DNA from: Alcanivoracaceae bacterium
Lineage (GTDB): Bacteria > Pseudomonadota > Gammaproteobacteria > Pseudomonadales > Alcanivoracaceae
Assembly (NCBI GenBank): GCA_029210325.1
Contig: JARGPU010000003.1
Coordinates: forward strand, 62,001-126,000
Length of the DNA stretch: 64,000 nt
Direction: 5' to 3'
Shown in pieces: positions 46,001-56,942 of the stretch. The position numbers and the translations under genes are program-made. The notes below the pieces were generated by a model, which worked only from the letters and a program-made list of their open reading frames with translations, searched no databases and was not told the origin of the DNA. Position 1 is the first letter of the stretch. Every line of letters starts with the position of its first letter.

Positions 46001-46542
46001 AGAACGATGACCTTGAAGATGCAATGAAGACGCTGGAGAACGCGATTCGCAAGATTGATCGTGAAACCCGGACTCGCTTCAAAGAGTACTTCGATAGAAT
46101 TAACCATGGTTTGCAGGAGCTGTTTCCGAAAGTATTCGGTGGCGGCCATGCCTACCTGGAACTGACCGGCGAAGATCTGCTGGATACGGGGGTGGCGATC
46201 ATGGCGCGACCACCTGGCAAGCGAAATAGCACCATTCACTTGTTGTCTGGTGGTGAGAAGGCGCTGACAGCTTTGTCATTGGTGTTCTCGATTTTCCGTC
46301 TTAATCCGGCACCGTTCTGTATGCTTGATGAGGTGGATGCGCCGCTGGATGATGCCAACGTGGGTCGGTTCTGTAACCTGGTTCGGGAGATGTCACCGGT
46401 GGTGCAGTTTATCTTTATTACCCACAACAAAATCGCCATGGAAATGGCTGATACTTTGATGGGTGTCACCATGCATGAGCCGGGTGCGTCGCGTCTGGTG
46501 GCAGTGGATGTGGATGTGGCGGCGGAAATGGCTAGCGCCTGA
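43048..46542 (+). CDS. smc: Chromosome segregation protein SMC
   Basis: This 1,164-residue SMC ATPase organises and segregates the chromosome. It has an N-terminal Walker A ([21 protein letters not shown], residues 30-50), long coiled-coil arms, a hinge at about residues 515-640 ([31 protein letters not shown]), and a C-terminal ABC signature [19 protein letters not shown] with Walker B [16 protein letters not shown]. Pseudomonas-like gammaproteobacteria use both SMC and MukB-type systems; here it stands in the conserved smc-zipA-ligA arrangement. There is a weak ribosome site at the ATG. Confidence 0.96.
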   Translation: [1164 protein letters not shown]

Positions 46543-46593
46543 CCGCCTTGTTAACAGCTTTAATCGGCTAACGGAATCTGAGAGGGACAGGAC

Positions 46594-50082
<3,489 letters not shown>

Positions 50083-50083
50083 A

Positions 50084-50512
50084 GTGGATACCGAATCGAT
50101 TGTCTACGGTTGCATCAAGCACCTGCCGTTCGGCTCGCTGGCCGAGCGCCGCGCCAGCTGTTCGCACAATCGTCAGGCGGTGATGCGGCTGCCCCAAGCC
50201 GATGCCTGGCCGTTTCTGTGCCGGGAGATGTTCTCCGTGCCCGGCGATGACTTGATGGGCGGTACCTACCACACGCAAGTGATTCACTTTGGCATGTCTT
50301 ACCGGGCGGTTGAGTACGAGTGGGAACACTGGATCAGCAAGTTCGAAGCCCTGCTGCGCAATATGTACTGGGTGAATGCCACTGTTCATCTGGAAACCGA
50401 GCTGGCCGGCAATCATACCTTCGTCTGGGATAGTGCGGATATGTGTCACCGACCCAGTGATGAGCCGCTGCGCGTTCGATGCGAGTGGGCCCGCGAGGGC
50501 CATCTGGCGTGA
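50084..50512 (+). CDS. Conserved hypothetical protein
   Basis: This 142-residue soluble protein starts at the GTG at 50084, with CGGAG upstream. It is probably a one-domain alpha/beta protein with several Cys (YGCIKHLP, SCSHNR, CREMFS, DMCHRP, RCEWAREG) and many Trp/Tyr in YRAVEYEWEHWISKFEALLRNM-like stretches. I do not recognise a family. It sits one base after the SLT-like gene and overlaps the yheU-type gene by four bases. Its context in the ligA operon is all it offers about function. Confidence 0.6.
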   Translation: MDTESIVYGCIKHLPFGSLAERRASCSHNRQAVMRLPQADAWPFLCREMFSVPGDDLMGGTYHTQVIHFGMSYRAVEYEWEHWISKFEALLRNMYWVNATVHLETELAGNHTFVWDSADMCHRPSDEPLRVRCEWAREGHLA

Positions 50513-50733
50513 TCGTGCCCTGGCAGGATATTCCCGCTGACTCTTTGCAAAATCTTATCGAGGAATTCGTCAGCCGTGATGGCACGGATTATGGGGAGCG
50601 TGAAATCCCACTGACCACACGGGTAGATCAGGTGCGCGAGCAGCTGCGCCGCGGCAAGGTCGTGATCTGGTTTGACGAGGCCACCGAGACCATCTCTCTG
50701 TTTGACTCGGAGCGCATTCCGACAGGGGATTGA
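50509..50733 (+). CDS. yheU: YheU/UPF0270 family protein
   Basis: This is a 74-residue protein from the GTG at 50509 (GTGA overlap with the preceding stop). The sequence MIVPWQDIPADSLQNLIEE, then FVSRDGTDYGEREIPL and VREQLRRGKVVIWFDE, matches the UPF0270/YheU family, a small conserved protein of gammaproteobacteria with unknown function. It ends just before the convergent MAPEG gene. Confidence 0.85.
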   Translation: MIVPWQDIPADSLQNLIEEFVSRDGTDYGEREIPLTTRVDQVREQLRRGKVVIWFDEATETISLFDSERIPTGD

Positions 50734-50743
50734 GGCGCCGCTG

Positions 50744-51148
50744 TTATATCACTCTGATGAGCAGGTGGATGGCGACGGAAAGCATTACCCCCCAGCTGAT
50801 TACTATGCCCAGCTGGCGCAGCACATTGACTTTCTTCGGTTGCGATATTCCAAGCGGGTGCGCCAGCCGAGCCAGCAGGAACAGGCCGCCGTACAGGTGC
50901 ATGGCCATATTGGAAGTGCCGAGCATTTCAAGGAGTGCCATGCCGAGAAGTACCAGCGGCACATACTCGGTTGCATTGCCATGGCAGCGCATCGCTCTTG
51001 CCAAGTCCTTGTTTCCGCCATCACCTAGAGAAACCTTTGCTTTCAGGCGCCAGCGCACCACATTGGCAGCCAGAGCTAGCATTAGCAGCAGAAACAGGGC
51101 GGTATACAGCGCGGTGATATCTGGCAGGCTGACAAGGTTCAGGTTCAT
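50744..51148 (-). CDS. MAPEG-family membrane protein
   Basis: This 134-residue protein has four TM helices and the MAPEG pattern, in which a loop after helix 1 contains GDGGNKDLARAMRCHGNATEYVPLVLLGMALLE. MAPEG proteins conjugate or modify lipophilic compounds with glutathione or are GST-like; the bacterial role is usually unassigned. The ATG overlaps the mnmC stop by four bases, so it is the last gene of the lipoprotein-mnmC operon. Confidence 0.85.
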   Translation of the reverse strand: MNLNLVSLPDITALYTALFLLLMLALAANVVRWRLKAKVSLGDGGNKDLARAMRCHGNATEYVPLVLLGMALLEMLGTSNMAMHLYGGLFLLARLAHPLGISQPKKVNVLRQLGIVISWGVMLSVAIHLLIRVI

Positions 51149-52998
51149 TGGTGTTTTCCCCGTAGACGTTGGTTCTGCCGCAGCATAAATCGACCCGGCG
51201 CTAGAGCGTCAATGATTTCCTGATCAACCGGTGTTGGCAAGCCAAGAATTTGCGCACTGAGCAAGTCAGCACACAGCGGTGTGCCGCTCAGCCCTCGACT
51301 GCCATGGGCAATGCTCATCCATAGCCCCGCTGGTTGTTCTGGAACAGCGCCGGCCAATGGCAGGAAGTCGGTGCTCTGGCAACGAAAGCCCACCCGGCGA
51401 GATATTATCTGAGCCTGTTCGCCACCCAGTTGCTGCCATAGTTTGGGCAGGTACTGGCGTAGCTCCTCCAGATTGGCATGGTCATCATCGTCTTTTTCTG
51501 CGGGGCTGTGATCATGCAGGTCAAAAGTGGCGCCGACGCAATGTAGATCATCAATGGACGGAGTCAGGTAGCCGGCATGACAGATCGCCTCTTGCCACCG
51601 TCGAGAGGCCGCCGTGGCGCGAACATAGCTGACTTGCCCGCGAATTTTTTTCAGGCGCACGTCCGCTACAGGAGCCAGGCGCAGGGCATCGAAACTGTTG
51701 GCCAGTACCACATGATCTGCCTCGCCAATCACACTCTGGGCAGAGACCACCTGCCAGCGTTGATTGTGATACTGCAGTCGATCCACATGTTGTTGATGCA
51801 AGCTGATCAGTGGATGGTCAAGCAGATGTCTGCACCAGTGTGGTGGCGACAGGTAGCCACCGCGGACAAAACGCATGGCGCCGTTTTGCTCCAGTGCCTG
51901 CAGCTCCTCACTGGGCCATAAGCCACTGTTTAATGCGTCACGGGCCTTGTTGGCCAAGCGCTCGTCTTTCGGATACTGCAGGACGCCGCACAGAGCGCCG
52001 TGCTCGGGGGAGTTTGGGAATGATTCCCGCTGTAGCCAGTGCAGGGCATGAAGGTAGCTGCTCTGGTAAAAACGGTTCTGCGGCGTCGGGTGAGCGCTGG
52101 GCGTGGTATACAGCACGCCGGCAAGGTTGCCAGACGCGGCGCCGGCGATTTCACCGCAATCAATCACCCTGACCCTGATGCCTTGGCGAGCCAGTGACCG
52201 TGCCACGGTGGCTCCGGCAAGGCCGGCACCGATAACAATAGCAGTGGGCTGCTGGACAGTGTTTGCCCGCCAAAAATTGTTGCCCAAAAACCCGCAAAGC
52301 ATTTCTCTTTTGCGGCCGTAGCCGGGAACTCGCTGCATGACAAAACCGGCATCACCAAGATCGCGGCGCACAAAGCCTGCCGCAGTAAATGTGGCGACGG
52401 TGGCGCCGGGCTGGCTCAGCCGTTGCATCTGGGTAAATAGCTCCGGGCGCCACATGTCCGCATTCCGGGCCGGCGCAAAACCATCCAGAAACCATGCGTC
52501 CACTCGTGCATTAAGCAAGCGCAGCATGGCAACGCAGTCGCCATACAGCAGGGTTAGTGTCAGTCTGTTTGGCAGTAATTCACGGTGGTGGAAACCAGGC
52601 GTGGAGGCGGGCCAGTGCTGCAGCAGAGCATCTCGTAATAATGGGTGGTGCGGCCACTGCTTCAGGGCATGCTGGAGGTCGCCGCGCTCCAGTGGATGTT
52701 TCTCTGCGGAGATAAAGTGCAGGCGGGCGTCCGCTGGAGCATGCTTTAGAAAACATTCTGCCGCACGAAAGAAACTGAGCCCGGTGCCAAAGCCGGTTTC
52801 GCCGATCACAAACAGAGCCCCTGGATACAGCTCACGGAAACGCTGTTCTAACTGGTTGCCAGCGATAAATACGTGGTCTGTTTCGGCGATGCCGTTTTCC
52901 CTGCAGAAGTAGGGGTCTGCAAAATCGGCGGCAATCGGAATATCATCTTGCCAGTCTATTTGGGCGCGCGATAACGGGGCAAAATCATGGTCCGGCAT
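51145..52998 (-). CDS. mnmC: Bifunctional tRNA modification enzyme MnmC
   Basis: MnmC finishes mnm5s2U34: the C-terminal FAD-dependent part removes the carboxymethyl group from cmnm5 and the N-terminal methyltransferase adds a methyl group. The protein is 617 residues from the ATG at 52998. The N-terminal SAM motif is VIGETGFGTGLSFF, then FISAEKHPL and DAWFLDGFAPARN. The C-terminal FAD motif is IVIGAGLAGATVARSLA. The start overlaps the upstream lipoprotein gene by 14 bases. The frame extends to 53049, but MPDHDFAPLSRA matches the usual N-terminus. Confidence 0.94.
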   Translation of the reverse strand: MPDHDFAPLSRAQIDWQDDIPIAADFADPYFCRENGIAETDHVFIAGNQLEQRFRELYPGALFVIGETGFGTGLSFFRAAECFLKHAPADARLHFISAEKHPLERGDLQHALKQWPHHPLLRDALLQHWPASTPGFHHRELLPNRLTLTLLYGDCVAMLRLLNARVDAWFLDGFAPARNADMWRPELFTQMQRLSQPGATVATFTAAGFVRRDLGDAGFVMQRVPGYGRKREMLCGFLGNNFWRANTVQQPTAIVIGAGLAGATVARSLARQGIRVRVIDCGEIAGAASGNLAGVLYTTPSAHPTPQNRFYQSSYLHALHWLQRESFPNSPEHGALCGVLQYPKDERLANKARDALNSGLWPSEELQALEQNGAMRFVRGGYLSPPHWCRHLLDHPLISLHQQHVDRLQYHNQRWQVVSAQSVIGEADHVVLANSFDALRLAPVADVRLKKIRGQVSYVRATAASRRWQEAICHAGYLTPSIDDLHCVGATFDLHDHSPAEKDDDDHANLEELRQYLPKLWQQLGGEQAQIISRRVGFRCQSTDFLPLAGAVPEQPAGLWMSIAHGSRGLSGTPLCADLLSAQILGLPTPVDQEIIDALAPGRFMLRQNQRLRGKHQ

Positions 52999-53596
52999 GG
53001 CGTACCAGGCCATCGCGGAACAGCAATAGTGTCTGGCGCATTTCATCAATACGGCTGCTAATATCCGGCTGTACGCATTCCAGCCTCAGGCGGATGAATA
53101 CCGGCATGTCGGCGGTCAGGATCAACAGTGATGAGAGCGACTGGCCGCTGCTCAGCACATGCATTTCGCTGATTGCCAGCGGGTATTTCAGTGCCGGATC
53201 AGACAGACTGTCATGTAGGGTTTCCTCAACATCAGCACGACTGTAACGTTGCAGCCTGCGTAGTTCTATTTCCCGCTGCTGGGGAAAGTGGCCCTCCACC
53301 ATACGTAAAGGAGGCAGGTCTTCCCAGCCACCGGGGATTGGATAGACAGCCATCTCTAGTGCTTCGTCGGGCTTCGCCGGGTCGACATAGCGGAACAGGC
53401 GTAGATCATGTTCGCTGCCTTGCAGGCTGCCTTGAAGGACATAAGAATCAAGTCGTTCAGGGGGTTGCCAAAGTGCCAGATTGACATCCGGGGCAGGCGG
53501 GGCGATACCTACTCTGCCGTAGGGGGCGGAGCTGTCGGCGACCACCATACAGCCGGTCAGGGAAAGCAAAAGCAAGCAGATCAGCGGGAGTCGCAC
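52985..53596 (-). CDS. Lipoprotein of unknown function
   Basis: This 203-residue protein (from a GTG at 53596; the frame extends to a TTG at 53659) has a lipobox SLTGC. The mature part is globular, with PYGRVGIAPPAPDVNLALWQPPERL and VYPIPGGWEDLPPLRM, and may resemble YceI- or DUF-type outer-membrane lipoproteins, but no family is certain. The position directly ahead of mnmC with an overlap suggests cotranscription, not a shared function. Confidence 0.6.
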   Translation of the reverse strand: MRLPLICLLLLSLTGCMVVADSSAPYGRVGIAPPAPDVNLALWQPPERLDSYVLQGSLQGSEHDLRLFRYVDPAKPDEALEMAVYPIPGGWEDLPPLRMVEGHFPQQREIELRRLQRYSRADVEETLHDSLSDPALKYPLAISEMHVLSSGQSLSSLLILTADMPVFIRLRLECVQPDISSRIDEMRQTLLLFRDGLVRHAGP

Positions 53597-53743
53597 GGTT
53601 ATTGTGGCCTTCTGCAGTGACAGAAAGGCGATTCTGGCTGTCGCGGCAGCAGGGTTCAAGTGATCATCTCTTGTTTAGGGGCATTGAAGTGCGCCGGTCG
53701 TGGCATGATGATGTCATCGTATATCGGGAGTAAGTAGCAGAGC

Positions 53744-56314
53744 ATGGATTCAGCGCAAGTCAAACCAAATCCAGCCTTCCCGTCGCTGATTATGCTGATA
53801 GTCACGCTGCCGTTCGTGCTGCTTGGCTGGCTGTTAATCGATTCCTTGTTGGGGGATATCCGTCGTTACCAGCGGGTTGATCAGGCCATGCTGCTATTTG
53901 AGCGAGGCATTCAGGTTGCCGGCTATCTGGAGCAGGTGCGTGACCTTGGCGCAGCGCGGTTTCATGGCTGTGGGGCTGCTCTGCAGGATCGACATCTGCA
54001 GGCATTGCAGCAACTCGATGAGGCTCTGCCAGCGTTTTTGCAGGCGGTCGGGGAGCGCGACGGCATGCTCTCCGGTGATCAGATCGCGGCCATCATTGCC
54101 GCTCGGCAGGCCCTCTCGCAGGAGCCGGTGCAGGCCGACTTCATGGTGATGTTCGATGCCAGCTCAACCTTGATTGATCGTGTTTATGAGGCATTGTTTA
54201 CGGAGTTGCATGTCACCGACATGCTGCTCGGTGAGCCCGTATCAGCAAATGAGTTATTACTTATTCTGGGGGGTAAGGTCAGGTCTGCCAGGCAAAATAT
54301 TGGCATGCTGCGTAGCCTGTCACTGCAAGCCAGCATGGGTAGCGGGTTTTTAGCCTCGGGGGATGCCGGTAGGTTCGATGTGGCGTGGGGCGGACTGCAT
54401 GATGATTTGCTCAGCCTGGACCGGCAGTTCCGTGTATTGCAGAGCCGTGGTGTCAGCGGGCAATGCAGTAATGCCTTGGAACTCGGTCATGCTGGTGCCT
54501 GGGCTTATCTGGAGCTTATGGCGGAGCAGGTACTGGTCAGCGACAGGGTCGAGTTGACCTGGTACGAGGCGGATCAGGCCGGGCAGCAAGCCATGGATTC
54601 TCTGGCCGCCATTTCCGCCTCTTTATTGCAGGAAGTTCGCGTGGTGGCTGACGGGGCTGAAATAGCTGCACTGCGCATGAATGTCATGCTGTTGTTAGGG
54701 TTGATCGTGCTTTATTTGTTGCTGCTCGGTTTTGCTCTGATGCTGTACCGATCCCGCTATGAAATTCTTCGGGTACAAACTGAAAACCGCACCAAAAGCC
54801 AGTTTCTGGCCCGCATGAGTCATGAGATACGCACACCGCTGAACGGTGTTATTGGATTGGCGGAGCTGTTGCGTGATACCTCGCCGACGCTTCAGCAGCG
54901 TCAGTACATTGATCTGATTGAACGCTCCGGTCGTTCGCTAGTGGGGCTGATCAACGATGTACTCGATCATGCTCGCATTGAGGCCGGCAAGCTTGAGTTG
55001 GAGAAGATTCCCTTTTCCCTGCCTGCGCTGATTAGCGAATGCGCCAATATTTTCAGTTTGCGCGCCCATGACAACGACACGGTTATTTTCTACTCGGTAG
55101 AGGAGGGGGTGCCAGAGCAAGTCATAGGTGATCCGTCACGTTTGCGGCAGGTGTTGATTAACCTTTTATCCAATGCAGTGAAGTTTACCGAGCACGGCCT
55201 GGTTGAGCTGGTGGTGACGCTGAAGGCAAAGCAGGCAGATCACTTTCGGCTGTGTTTCGAAGTGCGCGATTCAGGTATCGGTCTGACAGTGGAAGAGCAG
55301 AGCAATCTTTTTGATTTGTTCTCTCAGGCATCTGCATCTGTGTCTCGACGTTATGGTGGTAGTGGCTTGGGGCTGAGCATCAGTCGAGAACTGGTGCAGT
55401 TGATGGGGGGCGACATTGGAGTGCGCAGCGCACGTAACTGGGGCTCGACCTTTTACTTTGAGTTAGATCTTGCCAGTGATGGCGATGCTCTGGCCTGGCA
55501 GCAACAGCCACCGGTATCTGAAGCTGTGCTGCTTGATCACAGTGGTCAGCTTCGTCGGCTGGTGCAGGGTCGGCAGCGTTATCGTGGGGTGCGGGTGGTC
55601 AGTAACGTAGGTGCCTGCGTGGATCTACTGCGGCAGTCCCATGCGGTGCCGCTGGTGGTCATACATAGTCAGCAGCCAGACAGCTCGTTGGAGTCACTGC
55701 TGGCACCTTTGCAACCCTTCGCAGGCCGGTGTCTATTCCGGCTTGTGGTAGGGGTGCGTGGTGGCGTCGCAGCGGAGCTGTTAAGCCGTCTTCGGGTTGC
55801 CGACGTCAAGTCCTGCACGGTGTTTGACGATAAGCGGCTGGCCGAGCTGTTCCAGTTGGGAGCAGGGGACACAGTTGAGGATGAAGAGCGGCCGCAGCTG
55901 CCCCCACAGCAGCAATTTATCGGCATGCAGGTTCTGATTGCTGAGGACAACCCGGTCAATCAGATCGTTACCGAGGGCATGCTCAAGCGGCTAGGGGTCG
56001 AAACCAGAGTGGTTGCTGATGGCCTGCAGGCCCTGAGTGCCTACGAGCAGCGTCAAGGTCGTTACGATCTGGTCCTCATGGATCTGGACATGCCCAATAT
56101 GGATGGCGCTGCTGCGGCCCGTGAAATAAGGACGCTGGAGCGTCGCCAAGGCTGGGCACCATGCAGGATTGTTGCCTTGAGCGCTCATGTTCTGCCGGAG
56201 TATCGTCAGGCCGTCTCTGAGGCGGGCATGGATGGTCAGCTCACCAAGCCGGTGACCTTGGATCAGCTGGCCGACGCGCTGGCAGGCACTAACGTGACCG
56301 GCCAGCCACAATAA
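53744..56314 (+). CDS. Hybrid sensor histidine kinase/response regulator
   Basis: This 856-residue membrane kinase has TM helices at about residues 13-35 and 310-330 framing a helical periplasmic sensing domain. Next come HisKA with SHEIRTPLNGVIGLAELL (phospho-His about residue 360), HATPase (VLINLLSNAVKFTE, RDSGIGLT, RRYGGSGLGLSISRELV), a degenerate receiver-like segment at about residues 585-700 without an acceptor Asp, and a C-terminal receiver (VLIAEDNPVNQIV, phospho-Asp in DLVLMDLDMPNMDG, about residue 780, then ALSAH and TKPV). No Hpt domain or output regulator is adjacent, so it probably signals through a separate phosphotransfer protein. The input signal is unknown. Confidence 0.92.
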   Translation: MDSAQVKPNPAFPSLIMLIVTLPFVLLGWLLIDSLLGDIRRYQRVDQAMLLFERGIQVAGYLEQVRDLGAARFHGCGAALQDRHLQALQQLDEALPAFLQAVGERDGMLSGDQIAAIIAARQALSQEPVQADFMVMFDASSTLIDRVYEALFTELHVTDMLLGEPVSANELLLILGGKVRSARQNIGMLRSLSLQASMGSGFLASGDAGRFDVAWGGLHDDLLSLDRQFRVLQSRGVSGQCSNALELGHAGAWAYLELMAEQVLVSDRVELTWYEADQAGQQAMDSLAAISASLLQEVRVVADGAEIAALRMNVMLLLGLIVLYLLLLGFALMLYRSRYEILRVQTENRTKSQFLARMSHEIRTPLNGVIGLAELLRDTSPTLQQRQYIDLIERSGRSLVGLINDVLDHARIEAGKLELEKIPFSLPALISECANIFSLRAHDNDTVIFYSVEEGVPEQVIGDPSRLRQVLINLLSNAVKFTEHGLVELVVTLKAKQADHFRLCFEVRDSGIGLTVEEQSNLFDLFSQASASVSRRYGGSGLGLSISRELVQLMGGDIGVRSARNWGSTFYFELDLASDGDALAWQQQPPVSEAVLLDHSGQLRRLVQGRQRYRGVRVVSNVGACVDLLRQSHAVPLVVIHSQQPDSSLESLLAPLQPFAGRCLFRLVVGVRGGVAAELLSRLRVADVKSCTVFDDKRLAELFQLGAGDTVEDEERPQLPPQQQFIGMQVLIAEDNPVNQIVTEGMLKRLGVETRVVADGLQALSAYEQRQGRYDLVLMDLDMPNMDGAAAAREIRTLERRQGWAPCRIVALSAHVLPEYRQAVSEAGMDGQLTKPVTLDQLADALAGTNVTGQPQ

Positions 56315-56361
56315 AGTCAGCCATTAGACATAATTTTGCAAACATAGTGATGTTTTATTCG

Positions 56362-56367
56362 TATAAT
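56362..56367 (+). promoter_or_regulatory. Candidate -10 of the small secreted protein gene
   Basis: TATAAT lies 35 bases before the start at 56403. The -35 region is poorly conserved. Confidence 0.45.
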
Positions 56368-56402
56368 GGGCCCACGCAAGGATCATTAGCCGGAGAGCAT
56401 TA

Positions 56403-56861
56403 ATGAACATCCTTAAACTGTTTGCTGTAGTAGCTGTTGCCATGCCCCTGGTCGCTCAGGCGACTCCGGTATCTGCGGATGATGGCAAGGAGCTGTGCCA
56501 GGCTGCGGCTCAAGATGGCGCCCTTGAAGTGATGGTAGATACGCTTATGGCTTCCGGTCGGTTTGATTACGATATGGCGCCTGGGCTGCTAACCCTGGAC
56601 TGTGGCGGCGTTACCCTGATTCAGTCACTGATCAACCAGGCCGGTGCAGAGAATCTTGAGTTCGCGGTGATTGATCTGGGCATTGATGTGAATGACCCTC
56701 TGGTGCCGGTCGAGGCTGGTGCACTGAGTGTTGTGCAGTACTTGATGCAGCAGGCTGTGCTGGCGCCAAGCCCTGAGGCCCGCCAGTTTGCCATGGAGTA
56801 TATGCAGGATTTTCGCAGTGTAGATTTCAACCCAAATTTGCAGCTGGTAACACTGAAGTAA
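56403..56861 (+). CDS. Small secreted protein of unknown function
   Basis: This 152-residue protein has a signal peptide (likely cut after AQA near residue 21). The mature part is acidic, about 130 residues long, with two Cys that could form a disulfide (ELCQAAAQ and LDCGGV). Helical segments include VVQYLMQQAVLA and RQFAMEYMQDFRSVDF. I cannot name a family with confidence. It stands alone with its own promoter-like sequence and an intrinsic terminator. Confidence 0.65.
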   Translation: MNILKLFAVVAVAMPLVAQATPVSADDGKELCQAAAQDGALEVMVDTLMASGRFDYDMAPGLLTLDCGGVTLIQSLINQAGAENLEFAVIDLGIDVNDPLVPVEAGALSVVQYLMQQAVLAPSPEARQFAMEYMQDFRSVDFNPNLQLVTLK

Positions 56862-56885
56862 GTTTTTCTGGTTACCCTTTCATAG

Positions 56886-56911
56886 GCCCCGTTTATGCGG
56901 GGCTTTTTTTT
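56886..56911 (+). terminator. Intrinsic terminator after the secreted protein gene
   Basis: GCCCCG, a six-base loop, CGGGGC, then eight T. It also lies in the leader of hrpB, so hrpB needs its own promoter or readthrough. Confidence 0.85.
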
Positions 56912-56942
56912 GTCTTTCTTTTCCCGCCTAATTAAGTCACCC

